From positions 131,553,886-131,617,885 of the forward strand of contig CM070902.1 of NCBI GenBank assembly GCA_036417435.1: 64,000 bases of DNA, read 5' to 3'. Below, one piece after another: positions 25,216 through 37,202 of this stretch (the first letter of the stretch is position 1; each line of letters begins with the position of its first letter). Both the position numbers and the translations under genes were made by a program. This DNA is from Inia geoffrensis (Eukaryota; Chordata; Mammalia; Artiodactyla; Iniidae). The notes beneath the pieces are model-generated. The model made no database searches. It saw nothing but the letters and a program-made list of their open reading frames with translations, and was not told the DNA's origin.

Positions 25216-26495
25216 AGTCTCATCCCATTCTCAGGGTCAGTGTTGACACAGGAAACCTGATGCACCAAGAGGGATTACATGAGGGGCTTCGGAAGTCCAC
25301 AAGCTGAGGAGAGCTGCAGGCTCCATCTCTGAATTCCTGTGCCAGGGCTCGCCCAACACCATGCTATCTCTGAGTGTGGTAGCTTGGTTTGGTGCCATTT
25401 CTAGCAAAAGTCAACAGGAACAATAAATAAATAAAAAGGAGCTTTGCAATGGGTGGGAGAAAATGAGAATATTGATAAGGCAAAAAAGACTAAGCTAGTG
25501 CTAAGCCAATTCCATTGGACTGCTTCTTCAACACTCCAAAAGGGCCAAAATGAGGGCTGAAGAGGAAATTTTATTAAAGATGAGAAGCAAATGGCAGAAA
25601 AGGGACTCACTGAAGATCATTTGCACATTTAAACCCTGAAAAGAATTTTTGCAAGCCCGTATTTGATAGCAACTCTTCTTGAGGTCATTAGAATTATGAG
25701 TAGTATTGCATTAAAACAATGAGAACTGCCCTAGGTATTCTCTCTTACCACTGAGTTATTTTTGAAGAAATATCTACTGTCATACAAGTTGTTAGCATTC
25801 CCTATCTTCTGCCTCTAAAGTGGAGTTTGCACTGGGGTGGAATTTGTAATAAGCACAATATCCTCAAATGTGGAACTCTGCTGATCATACTTAAAATGAA
25901 CTGGGAATTTTGTTAGTATCTTTAGAAAGAAGAAAAGTCACTGAAACACCCTAAATAAACTTAAAAAGTGTTTTCTACATTCTCCTGTTCTGGGAAGTCA
26001 GTTTTCAAACCAAATAAGTGAGTAACCATAAAAACGGATGTAAGTTGCTAACACTCTCAAAGACTGAAATGGCAAGTTATCTAGCTAATGACAGTGGGGC
26101 TCTGTGCTTCCAGAAAGTGGGGGCAGGACACCAGAGTATTCCTGATGTGAATATGGCAGGGGCGGGAAATAGACAGTCAGATGTATAATTTATCACTGCT
26201 TACTTTCCACAATATGATGGGTAGAGAATAGGCTCAGGGAAAAGGAGCCCAAACCATGTGATGCAGTCCTTTTCCACAGGTTCATTCAAGTCTGAGGGTT
26301 GTGTCTCCCAGAAGCCACTTGCCTCTCCCTGCGGCTGTCCACACAGCCCCAGGAGTCCAGCACAACTGGGAAGCTCAGGATGCAGAAAGCCTGGTTTTTA
26401 AAGATGGATCGCACTAGAAATGGAACCAGACCCTAGCAGCCAACAACTCTACAAGCAGAGACTTTAAGCAGGCACTTCTGAAAGATATATTCACA
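25216..26495. other. Intergenic region downstream of both genes
   Basis: Unique-looking sequence between the hAT relic and the WDFY3 poly(A) site. No exon, RNA gene or named repeat recognised. Confidence 0.45.
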
Positions 26496-26518
26496 ACTAG
26501 AAAAGAACTACACAAAGT

Positions 26519-26524
26519 TTTATT
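26519..26524 (-). promoter_or_regulatory. WDFY3: Probable poly(A) signal of WDFY3
   Basis: AATAAA on the minus strand, followed downstream by a GT-rich run (actttgtgtagttcttttct). Another AATAAA at 26,639-26,644 lacks a GT-rich element after it. This gives a 3' UTR of about 3.4 kb, close to the length I recall for human WDFY3. Confidence 0.65.
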
Positions 26525-28493
26525 AGACCTCAGTTTTGTTTTGTTTTTCCTCCCCTGAAGAGCTGGCTTAAAAACTTTCCATTTCTTTTCTTTTTTTTTG
26601 GGAGGTGGGTGAGAAGGGGTGGTGGTAGATAGTAGGTATTTATTTGAAACGAAAAAAAGAAGTATCTGGACTATTGCATTTAATCATGTATTGTAATTGT
26701 GTTACTCTACCTTTTTGCATCAGAGACAGATATACAATGAACATTCAGTTATCACAGATTGCACACTAGATAGTAATTCTTCAGGCCTTTTACATAACCA
26801 CCAAAGAACAGATATTGGATTCTGCAATATAGTACAAAAGTCCACAATCAATCCAGTTTAGCCAGTATCTTCAATTTACTTCTGTTGCTGTACAAATAAT
26901 TGGCCATTACTAGGGCTTACAAGTTAATAACAGGACAAAAAAATATACATTGCACTGACACAAAAAGTCAGCTGTGTTAATAGTCATGCAACAAGTAACC
27001 AAACTTGCTGAAATTAAAAATACTTTCTAAAAACAGTTTTAATGGCATAAATATTTTATACACAGTTCATTTACCAAAACAAAATGTATTTAAATGATAC
27101 AAAGGAAAAATAAGTTTCTACCAACTTTATACATAAGAAAGTGCAAAATAACTTATCTAGAGTGTTTTGCTATCATTCAGATGGATGGCTGCTAGGGGCA
27201 GCTATTCTTCTCTTCAAAAGCATGACATTACAGTTGCACAATACACACGAATGTTAGAGGACATGGATGGATGGATGGATGGACAAACTACAAAGATCAG
27301 GCAGAAGCCCTGTGAGGTACTCTCAGAGAAAGAATATGGACCACACAAAGGTGGATGTACATGCTGAGAATATATGTTGGTAAACAAATTTACATGGAAC
27401 AAAGAAGGACAGAGGAACGATTAGTTTACGTGAGTGTACTTTTATGTGTGAGTGATTTGTGATTTCTCCATTAAAAACAAAAACAAAAGAAACCCACTGA
27501 ACAAAACAGTTGCCCACAGCACCAGCTGCCAGAGGAAATACTATCATGAGGGTTTTGGTTTCCACCTTCTAGTTATGGAAGTTGTGTTGGAAAGTTTAAA
27601 AGTGTTCATCCCATATAACTTCATATTACATAGAGGAATAACCTTTAAGTAGCTACATACAGACATTCATATATTCAAGTCTTTAAAGAACATCTCTGCC
27701 ATTGGGTTTGGGGTAAACATGGTTTGTGGACACAAGGAGGACGCCTCTTTTAAAAAGTGTAGAATAACACTGCTACAACTCATCTCTAGGGCTGGACAGG
27801 GGCAAAGCCCATGATTATGTGAGAGCACAAGTCCTGCAACTGTTGAACATCAGCATTATTTATTAGAATTGAAGAAAGAAGGTGAGGGGGGAAGAGGAAG
27901 GTGGGGAGGAGTGAGACACAGAAAGGAAAACAGAACACAACTTTTCTTCAAGTTAAAGTATTAATGCCAATAATCCTTTTATTAACAAGTATATTTGAAC
28001 TTTTAGAAATGGAAGTGTTTTAATCAATTTTGATATGTAATCATAAATAGACGGTAGGCTCAAACCTAGGTAAATAAAGGTTTAAATTTAGTAAGCATAA
28101 GGCACTAAAACAGCCTTTATATTTTCTCTTGGAGACCTAGTTATCAGGAAGAACAAATTTGTTCTTAAGCTGGTTTCAGCCCATTAGGTACAAGATTACT
28201 ATTGTACCAATGCCTATTTTTGAATGCGTGTGCATATATGTGCATTTTAGTGCATAAGTGTGCCTGTCATCAGGGCCTAAAGATGAAAAATCGGGAAAGC
28301 CAAAGCCGCTGTCCTTTGTATGATAACTCCATGAGGTGTGAAGGCCTCTCCTTCCTTTCTTGGGCCATAAATGCTTCTACATTTTTCAAATCACAGGGCT
28401 TTTAGAATTGTTCATATTATTATCACTAAATATCTGAAAATGTTAAAATCTAGATTAATTGTTTCATTTGTTTTATATATATATATATTTATA

Positions 28494-28501
28494 TATGTAC
28501 A
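28494..28501 (-). promoter_or_regulatory. WDFY3: Pumilio-type motif TGTACATA in WDFY3 3' UTR
   Basis: The minus strand reads TGTACATA, fitting the Pumilio consensus TGTANATA. It sits next to a TA repeat, so chance occurrence is plausible. Confidence 0.35.
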
Positions 28502-29444
28502 TAACACACATTTAAAAAAATCCCACCACCAAAGCTTTTTTTCTGTAAACTAAACTTATCTCTTAGCCCCCACCAGCTTTAGTCTCCCTGGATTTGTGTG
28601 TTCTGTATCCAACTAGAACAAATTAAATAACTAAATATTAAAATACTGTAATTATATTCATAGCAAAAACAAAAAAATAGACATTGATACAGTATAAATC
28701 TCACTGTTTTCAGGTAGATGGCATTAAATGGTAAAGGTTAATTATAAGCAGTTCTGACATGATTCAGTTTTACAACAAGGTTTATATGTTAATTCTGTAC
28801 ACTTGTTTCTTTTTTTAACCCTTTTTTGAAAATAAGCTATAGTAGAACATTAGTGTCACCAAAGACACATACTTCTTATGTTCTATGCAGGAGAAGCTAA
28901 AGTGGGTTACATGCAAATATGTTTCCATTAGCTGAGGCAGGGCTGTTTCCTGCACTGCGTCGATTGCCCGACCACCGCTATGCAGTGCTAAGAGGGGACT
29001 CTATGACCAAAGGGCAGTCCAAAGAGAAGTTTACAAGGGGCCTTATGACATTAGAACAACACTGAGGTGGTGCGTAGCCACGTGTGAGATGTAGCCACGT
29101 ATGACATGCCCAAAGATTTCCAGGGTATCTCATGACCAGACTCTTATTCTCCCACACTGTTTCCTAAAGAAGGTCCACATGACACTGTTTTGGTTACTAG
29201 CTTAGGTTAAGTGGAGATACTGCAGGCAACTTGAAAGAAATGACATCAGGCACATGGGCTGGGTTTGAAAAGGGGGGGAAAGACCACAGATAACGTCTTT
29301 GAGGATTAAAAAATAAAACATATTTATAATTAATTGGTGAGCAATGTCAGACAAACCATACATATTTCATTGAGTTAGTGGTTTAGTTTGAAGTCTCATG
29401 TTACAGGCAGTTAAGTCCTTATTTAGAAAAAAGGCCTTTGTATC

Positions 29445-29452
29445 TATTTACA
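29445..29452 (-). promoter_or_regulatory. WDFY3: Pumilio-type motif TGTAAATA in WDFY3 3' UTR
   Basis: The minus strand reads TGTAAATA, a perfect Pumilio consensus, about 440 nt after the stop codon. Function is inferred from the motif only. Confidence 0.4.
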
Positions 29453-29893
29453 ATATACACAGTTACTTGCAAAGAAGTCAGATTTACAACTATTTTCTAA
29501 AAGCCTTTTTTTTTTTTTTTTTTTTTTGTAGTCGTTGGTTTTTCCAAATAAGGATGAAGAGCTCTACAAAAATGAGACGCAAGAAAAGGACAGTTAATAC
29601 GTGAGGATTTTCTCTTGGAGACAGCTATTGTTAAGGGAGAATCGGATATTGAAATGTTGCTCCTAGGAACCACCTTGTATTCTTCTTGTGCTGTTCACCT
29701 GAATAGTGTCTGCCCCATGACTGTACTCTACACCCGTTTATTCAATGTTCCCTTTGAATCCCACACTTCAAACACACGGTATGAAGAGATGTGTAAACGG
29801 AGACTGTTTTGATGCCTTCCGAGCTGCAAGTTGTGACAGGGGAATAGGGAAGGGGGTCTACAGACCGTGGTCTCCAATCGGCTTGTTGAATCT

Positions 29894-30017
29894 TCAACAA
29901 TTTCGAGGCCCATCTTCTGAACCTCTCTCATGCTGTAAATTGTAATAACAGTTCTGACAAACACGTACCGGGGATGAGATTTTCAAGCGTTTGATTTCTG
30001 ACTGAAATCGGCTGCAC
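29894..30017 (-). CDS. WDFY3: WDFY3 terminal coding exon (second half of FYVE finger, C terminus)
   Basis: After an AG acceptor at 30,018-30,019, one base completes a Lys codon. Forty residues follow, starting CSRFQSEIKRLKISS and ending EDGPRNC, then TGA at 29,894-29,896. The exon supplies the last zinc ligands of the FYVE domain, including the RVCQNC motif. FYVE domains generally bind phosphatidylinositol 3-phosphate on endosomal or autophagic membranes. Confidence 0.96.
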
Positions 30018-31117
30018 CTAAAGGAAAGGCAAAATGAGGTAGTTATGGGTCTTCTCCATGTTTGATCACTGGGCTCAGAAACACGAATTTAAAATCTGAA
30101 TGGACAGTTTGCGGTATAACGCCCAAGACCGTACGGGGCCAGAAGAATGCCCAAAGCCATACTGGTTTGGGTCATGTGGTTTGACCAAGGACCAAAATGA
30201 GTGTTGTATTATTTGTGTCATTCTATGAAAAAAAGTAACATTAAACAAAGGCAAGCCATTTATTTGACTGCAGAGAATTAAAAAAAAAAAAAAAAAGATT
30301 TTTCTACAGGATGAAGCCAAGGAAGTGAACATCTATGAGGCTACTCTTCCTGTGCAGGATGGAAATGCATTCTTCCTCATGCCCTATAAACTTGGGCGGT
30401 ATGCCAATGTCTTTACTTGGAGCCTGACTTTTTTCTCTTGGCAAGAGAGGACTTACCACCCATTTTAAAAGACACTTTGGTCACTATCAACTTCCTTTGG
30501 GCTTTTAAACACTTTGGTTCACTCCGCAGTCATTTCTTAAACAGGTAGTTTGGCTTTTTTGTCTGGTCCAAATTTTCTCATTTTCTGTTTATCTTGACAG
30601 AATTCCCTGAAGTGGACTATACTTAGCGATGTCCGAGTCCTTCATAGAAAGCATTCCTATTCCCAGCCTAAGGCAGGGTATGACCTTGGGTGTGGCACTT
30701 CATCACTTTGACCTTGGCTCTTCGCAAGACTGAAACAGAGTTTTATTTCTTCCATTAGACCAGTAAAAGTACCCAGAGAATAGATGAAGTGCCAGCAGCC
30801 TAGGGGGTTTAAAGAACTGGACTTTGAGGAGAGCCTCAGGAATGAAGGCTGGCAAGCTCCCTCAGCAACAGAAGGGCACAAAGATCACGGTAGAGCTACG
30901 CCCTCCTGGACAGCATTCCTTCTGTGCCTGCTCTGTCATAATCAATCACTTGTTTGGTTTGTTTTTTCAAATAAAGCCTCCCTCCCACATTTGAGAGCAA
31001 TAGCTAATTTAAAGAATTACCTACATTTAAACAGTACTTTAAAAATTAAACTCTGTAAAGAACAGATGTGTGCCAGCATACAAATGGAGGTGCTGACTAT
31101 CAGAAATTATTAGACTG

Positions 31118-31350
31118 GGGACTTCCCTGGTGGCACAGTGGTTAAGACTCTGTGCTCCCAAAGCAGGGGGCCCTGGTTCAATCCCTGGTCATGGAACTAG
31201 ATCCCATATGCATGCTGCAACTAAGAGCTTGCATGCCACAACTAAGGAGCTGGTGAGCTGCAACTAAGGAGCCCACGTGCTGCAACTAAGGAGACTGCCT
31301 GCCACAATTAAGACCCGGCGCAATCAAATAACAACTAAATAAATAAACAT
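31118..31350 (+). mobile_element. CHR-2-type SINE in WDFY3 intron
   Basis: Starts 'ggacttccctggtggcacag' and has 'caactaaggag' repeats in the body, typical of CHR-2. It ends in an A/T-rich tail. Approximate target duplication aaattattaga (31,104-31,114) / aaattatcaga (31,359-31,369). Antisense to WDFY3. Confidence 0.85.
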
Positions 31351-31544
31351 TAAAAAAAAAATTATCAGATCACTAGGCTTTACAGAATGGGTGTCTCAAA
31401 GCACAGGATTGCAAGACAGAATCCTCTGCCAGCCTCATAGAGATTACTATAAGAAACGGCTGGCAGCCAACATTCTGCTGCTTCATCTTGAATAAGACTT
31501 CCCAGGAGAAAAGACATTAATCTGAAAAAAATTAATAACTATAA

Positions 31545-31765
31545 TAACACTTCTTACCGAACACCTATATCACCAGACTTTGTACCTGGTGCTTTACAAA
31601 ACTCATACACGATTTCATTTAATTCTCTCAACACCTCTATTGGGCAGGTGTAATTATCCACATTTTACAGATGAAGAAACTGAAGCTCAGAGAGGTTAGT
31701 AACGTGCCTGAGATGGCACAATGGACAGCAGCCCAGGGAGCATTTGTCAGTGTAAACCCAAGGCC
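31545..31765 (+). mobile_element. MIR SINE in WDFY3 intron
   Basis: Contains the MIR core 'acattttacagatgaagaaa' followed by 'ctgaagctcagagaggttag' around 31,660-31,700, with MIR-like sequence on both sides. Confidence 0.85.
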
Positions 31766-32009
31766 ACCCCCTTTCCAAAAAGCCAATGCCCCTCAATAAC
31801 TAACTCAGAAGCAATGATATAATTTGCGTTTTCTGTGAAAGCATCTCTCTAGTAAGGCAATATAAGCATTAGAGGGTGCTGCCCATGGGATCTTTTCTGT
31901 TGTCTGCCATGGAAAGGACTGCACATGCCTATGTGGGACCCCAGGGTATAACAGAGAAGGCATCCAAATCAATGGTGATGGGACAGCTGACTCTTCATAC
32001 TGGGGAAAT

Positions 32010-33500
32010 ATAAGTGATCCCCACCCCATGTCATAGTCTCAAATAAATTCCAAATGGATTTGGACCTAAAGACCTCAACATGAAAAACAAAACTTTGAGG
32101 ACTTCCCTGGTGGCGCAGTGGTTAAGAATCTGCCTGCCAATGCAGGGGACATGGGTTCGAGCCCTGGTCCGGGAAGATCACACATGCTGTAGGGTAACTA
32201 AGCCAGTGCACCACAACTACTGAGCCTGCACTCTACAGCCCAAGAGCCACAACTACTGAGCAGCCCGAGCGCCACAATTATTGAAGCCTGTGTGCCTAGA
32301 GCCGGTGCTCCGCAACAAAAGAAGCCACCGCAATTAGAAGCCCGCGAACCGCAACGAAAAGTAGCCCCCACTCGCCACAACTACAGAAAGCCCGTGCATA
32401 GCAACGAAGACCCAATGCAGCCAAGAATAAATTAAAAAAATAAAAATAAAAAAATAAAAATAAAAATAAATACCAGGTGCTTTGCACATATTAGCAAAAA
32501 AAAAAAAAAGAAAAAAGAGAAACAAAACTTTGAAACTTTTAAAAGAAAATAAATAAGGCTATCTTTATGACCACAGGACAGGGAAAGATTTTTTAAGACC
32601 AAAAAACAGCAGAAGTCATAAAAAGCAATACATGCTACTACATCAAAATTAAAAACTTGTGAGACAGAAAAAACATACATAAAGTTAAAACACAAGCCAC
32701 AGGCTAGCAGAAGGTATTTGCAAGACATATGAAAGACAAAGGATTAGAGCCCAGAATACATAAAACAACTCCTCAAGTAGGGGGAAAAAAATCAGAAGAG
32801 CAAATGCAAAAGGAAACTGGGCCAAGTTACCCAAGAGGAAACTCAAATTGGCAATAAGCATATGAAAAGATGTTCAACCTCAGAAGCACTGCAAGTTAAA
32901 ACAACAAAGCACTATTGGCTATTAGATTGGCAAAAGTGGAAAAGTTTGGCAATACCAGGTGTGAATAAGAACAGGGAGAATTTGCATATCCTGCTGGCGG
33001 TGGAGTAAACTAGCACTACTGTTCTGGAGAGTATTTTGAATATCTAGTTAAGCTCACGATTATGTCTACCATCTTCAAGTCCGTTCTGCGGTATCTCCTC
33101 TAGAGAAACTCTAGCTTGTGTATTAAGAGGGCATTTATACAGGTGTGCATTACAGCATTGTTTGCAGTACTGATAAAATGAAAGAAAATCCCTTAACAGT
33201 CCATCAAAAGGGAAGGAGATAAATACTGATATATTCATACAAAAAAATATGACAGCAGTTAAGATGAAATTATTAGAATAATAGTTATTGATGTGAATGA
33301 ATTTCAAAAACAATGTTGAGTAAAAAAAATAGTAAGTTATGGAGGAGTACAGACAGTATGCTATTTTTATGTAAAACTGAAAACACAATAAACAATAATA
33401 TTGTGTTATCTATGAACACAACGTATGCACTCAAAATAAAAACACATGGAGAAGAGGGTGTGATGGGTGAGGGTGAAGAGAGGACCTAAAATGAATCTGT
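32010..33500 (+). mobile_element. Old L1 (L1M-type) ORF2 C-terminus and 3' UTR, interrupted by a SINE
   Basis: L1 ORF2-type sequence resumes on both sides of the CHR-2 SINE at 32,099-32,519 and runs into an L1M 3' UTR by about 33,400. Frames are broken. Plus orientation, antisense to WDFY3. Confidence 0.78.
32099..32519 (+). mobile_element. CHR-2 SINE with extra 3' sequence and second A-tail
   Basis: A complete CHR-2 (tRNA-like head, 'cacaactactgagcc' body repeats) ends in an A/T-rich tail at about 32,433-32,470. It is followed by 25 bp of non-SINE sequence (32,471-32,495), a second A-rich tail (32,496-32,519), and only then the target duplication. The 14-bp duplicates aaacaaaactttga lie at 32,085-32,098 and 32,520-32,533. 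The extra segment is therefore part of the inserted unit. Confidence 0.88.
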
Positions 33501-33736
33501 ACTGTTTTATATGCAAATGTGACCAAATGTTAGCACCCTCCTAGCCTGAGTCACAGGTGGCCATGTGTTTGTGATGATTACCTCTGTATTTTCCAATGTG
33601 ACAAATATTTCACAATGGCAGTAAAAACGAACAAGGAAGAAGTGAAGGCTGGTTTAGACAGACACAGCGTATGGGCATAACGCACATCCTCAGAGTTTAA
33701 CCCACAGACACTCAGGAAGCTTGTATCTCATCTTAC

Positions 33737-33934
33737 TTCTGGCAGAAGAGCTGACCGCAGTTCCTGCAATGGTGCCGCCTTTCCGTGAGAGAAAACCGCA
33801 CGGAGCAGCCCGAACAGCTGTCCCCTCCTTCGTCCTTCACCCAGTGGTCAGCGGCGGAACGGCCCGGCTGGTCACTCACAGACCAGCTGAAAACCCGGCC
33901 TCGACTATCGCCCACGAGGATCCTACTGTGGTCC
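33737..33934 (-). CDS. WDFY3: WDFY3 exon: last WD40 strands and first half of FYVE finger
   Basis: Acceptor AG at 33,935-33,936, donor GT(AAG) at 33,732-33,736; 198 bp. It encodes DHSRILVGDSRGRVFSWSV (last WD40 repeat), then HWVKD (the FYVE WxxD motif), CSGC and the basic RRHHCRNCG core that contacts PI3P, ending at GQLFCQ. Intact ligands indicate a functional zinc finger. Confidence 0.97.
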
Positions 33935-34382
33935 CTGCAGGAGACACGACGCAGTCACTGCATGGAAGGCCCCGGCCCCGGCCCCGCCATGCGGCTGGAG
34001 AGCTTCTGGTGACGCCAGTTCCCAGGGGGCGTGTGCGCTGGGGAGGGGGTCGTGCGTGCAAAGGGTCAAAAATGGGACTGAGCCCGAATGTACGCTTCCG
34101 TTTCAGCTCCCCTGGAATCGAACCGTGCCGTACCTTTGAAGAACACAGAAGGTGAAGTTTTCGTTTTTGTTTTACTTTTTTTTTGAAGGTAAAGCTTTTT
34201 GGTTTTTGACATTCGGAAGTGAAATCCACACACCGGCAGGTTTCTTCTTCTGATTCGTCTGTTGGAGCCACACATGATGATGCAGATGAAACCTGTGCTC
34301 CCAGAGGCTGCCTGAGTGTGTGCGCCCAGGCTGAGCTAATGGCCCCATGGGGAAGAGTGGCCGGAAGAGCTTGGACACTTAC

Positions 34383-34494
34383 TTGGAGACGCCCAGGGCA
34401 GTGATCTCGGCCGGGTGCGCGTTGTCCTTCCGGTCAAAGGCTGTGTGCATAGTCAGCTTACTCCTGAACACCAGCTGCCGTTCCCACCGGTACC
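34383..34494 (-). CDS. WDFY3: WDFY3 exon (112 bp, WD40 region)
   Basis: Between AG at 34,495-34,496 and GTAAGT at 34,377-34,382. It encodes YRWERQLVFRSKLTMHTAFD and continues RKDNAHPAEITALGVS. It forms part of the C-terminal WD40 propeller. Enters with two bases and leaves with two, in phase with both neighbours. Confidence 0.96.
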
Positions 34495-35106
34495 CTGGGG
34501 TGGAAAAGTGCGACGTGTGACTGACAAAGTGAGGGGAGCCAGCGTTTGTTAGGTGCACCCTAACCCGCTGCCCTCAAACGTCAGGGTGCTGCAACACACA
34601 GCTCCGGCAGCCTCTCTGTTCTCGGCAGCTGCTGCCTCAGAGGCACAGCAGTTTGGCTTGACACTGACCGTGGACCAGGTCAGGCCTTCACAAAGACACA
34701 CACGGAGAAGGGGAAATCCTCAGTACAAGAAGACATAATTTCTCGGGTTGAGGACCCTGCCCCAACTCTATCATAGGCAAAGTTACCCCTGAATACAATT
34801 TTATCTATTTATCTATAATCAACAGCTTGCCCATTTTCAAAGGCTTTCATAATCTGTGAATGAATGAAGTTTTGGTTTGAGGTGTTATTCTTTAAAAAAT
34901 GCCCAACGTATTGCAAACACCATGGTAGGAGAGAATGCCCAAGGGCCTTTTAAGTCTGCCTTACACAAGAAGAAACTTGAGGCCCTCTTTGTGGGGGGTG
35001 TTTGTCACAGAAATGGGGCAAGGGAGAGCTACAGCTCACTGCCTCTGTCCACCAACCCTCGCGCCACCCACAAGAGGCGAGAAACAGATACCAGGCTTCA
35101 AGTTAC

Positions 35107-35430
35107 CGGGCTTCAATCTGCTGAAATTCCGCGCTTCAGCGGGATTGGGGTGGGGGTGATTAAGGGGAGCCTGCAGGTGAGGTCTGGTCTGGCCCTCTGA
35201 ATAGTTCACAAATACGAAGCCATCTTTCTCATCGAGGCTGAGCTGGTCGGACCAGCGCCTGGAGTCATCGGAGCCACTGTCATTACACCAGGTGGCTGTG
35301 GCTCGGCAGGAGGCCGCCCGGGGCCTGTGGCTGGTGCTGCTGGGCTGACTGGGAGTGTCCCCGGGGTCCTGGCTGACGCTCTGCTCATCTGCTTCGGAGT
35401 CGCTACTGTCCTCTTCCTGGGCTTCTGGCC
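35107..35430 (-). CDS. WDFY3: WDFY3 exon: acidic/Ser-rich linker with LIR motif
   Basis: AG acceptor at 35,431-35,432 and GTAACT donor at 35,101-35,106; 324 bp. It encodes a low-complexity acidic and Ser-rich stretch (EEDSSDSEADEQ), an Arg-rich segment, then DEKDGFVFVNYSEGQ and NFSRLKP. FVFV at 35,207-35,218 fits the Atg8-interacting LIR core [FWY]xx[LIV], preceded by acidic residues. In human ALFY this LIR is known to bind GABARAP-type proteins. I recall the human core as FIFV, so Val here would be a conservative change. A decayed copy of this exon lies upstream at 37,203-37,424. Confidence 0.96.
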
Positions 35431-35639
35431 CTGGGTATTGCAGTGGGAGAATTAGAGAACACACACACATTAGAGTTAGACCCAGCATTGTCCCGCTGGT
35501 ATTTTTCCTCTACTAATTAAGACACAAGAGACATACTATTTTAAGCTCAATATTACAGTAAGAGAAAATAAATTGCCAGAATTTCCAGCTACGTACAGAT
35601 ATCAAAACGGTAGAATTTCGGAGTTCACAGAATGCTTCT

Positions 35640-36120
35640 GGCCAAAATCCTTAGCTTGGCATTCATTCTTTCACAATCTGGCCCAAATCTGCCTTTGTTG
35701 ATTCTCACTACCTGCCTCACATTTCTACCACGGTTCAGCTGGATGGTGCCAACTCTGCTCTCCACGCAGCCTGGCTGCTCCTCTGTAGGGCTAATTTTGC
35801 ACACTCGGGTTGGCCCTACCTAGACTCACCTTCCCAATCACTGTGTGTTCCGATGTTACCTATCTTCGAAAGCATAGTTTAAATACTTCTTTCTCTAAAA
35901 TCTTACCTGGTTCCTGCAACAGAAAGTAACTCTCTCTTCTGGACTCCTTTAACAGCTGTATAGCTCTCACATGTTTAAAATTTTCACCCCAAACTATTAC
36001 TTTCCATCATTCTTTCTACAACACAGTGGTCAGTTGGAGAGAAGGGGTCCCAAGCACAGTGCCTTCCATACAGCAGTCAATATAAATGACAACATAGATG
36101 AACAAACTGTGGATGAAACT
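35640..36120 (+). mobile_element. Ancient LINE relic (L2/CR1-like) in WDFY3 intron
   Basis: The sequence follows the L2-type 3' pattern ('cttggcattcattctttcac aatctggccc', 'ctgctctccacgcagcctgg'). It is highly diverged, and the exact family is uncertain. Confidence 0.45.
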
Positions 36121-37202
36121 TTAATTTAGAGTTTTGTTCTTCCTCCTCTTTCCATTGTTACTGTGCATTTCTTCATCTCAATTCCCTTGCAATAAAGTCT
36201 ACTGCAGGGAAAATTTATGGGAAATAAATATATGTAACTGGAAAAAAGGAGAGCAAGAACAAGTGAGCAAGCACCAGCCCACTACAAATATTTTTTAGCA
36301 AGGCAAATACTTAATTTGACTTATGATCATGAAAGTCTTCAAACAGCAGTCTTTGAAGCAGCTTTGATTTCCAGAGAACCACTAGCTTATCCTCCCTTTC
36401 ACCCATGCCACGGTCCTCAAGTCCCACCACTTCGACACCGTCCCAAGTCAATCCTTCCTGTGGGCTGCTCTCCCCTCTGCCGCTTCTGCCAAACTTCGTC
36501 CACAGCATGAAACATAAGGAAGGCGAAGACATATAAATGTCTCTCCTCCCCAAATCCAACCCCTTCTTCTATCTCTCTTATTCATCTTTCGCTGTTATCT
36601 ACTTAACACGCTTTGTTAAAAGGAAGGGAAGGGACCCACTTCTCATTGGACCACACAATCCAATGTCCGACACACAATAGCTATTAACCCCCAAATACTA
36701 ACTGAATTGAAGTGAATTTTTAGGTCCCCAAATGCCCAGATGACTTTCTCTGTGGAACTACATTTGACTATGGAAATTTACATGCATTAAAGTAATACAA
36801 GCTTTAAAATGTTCTGTCCACCGGTTCTGGCAAAGAAAGTAAAGACTACTTTCAGCTTACAAGGGCAGGGGATTTGTGTCTCTCTGATAATGAGCCTTTT
36901 TCCTTAACAACTCCCTCACATCGTCAAATTCACGCTGAATTCTCAGTGTATAAAAATTAACCATGGAGAGACGATTTAGAGGTTGAACTTAAAAAACCCT
37001 GTTCCTTTCTATGTAGTGTCTTACACCAACTGTTCTAAATCGATGAGGGGTAACTTCTCTGGAATTCAGTAACCCAAAGCACATCTTGGCCTGATTCTCT
37101 GGCATTGTTTCCAAGCATTCTGCATAAATATAATCTATCTTTATATTTCACTGGAAAATTTTAAAGTGCTTCACAAATAACAGATAGCAGAATACAGATC
37201 AC

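Larger units (their letters stand above)
26495..29893 (-). other. WDFY3: WDFY3 3' UTR
   Basis: About 3.4 kb following the TGA at 29,894-29,896, A/T-rich. I recognise no SINE or L1 inside it, in contrast to every long intron. It contains an A-run on the minus strand (29,505-29,527), a TA dinucleotide stretch (28,476-28,498) and a CCAT repeat (27,265-27,282). Two Pumilio-type motifs are listed separately. Extent depends on the poly(A) signal chosen. Confidence 0.65.

Noticed and set aside
33721..34155. 144-codon plus-strand frame
   Set aside because: Antisense shadow of the WDFY3 FYVE exon and its GC-rich flank.
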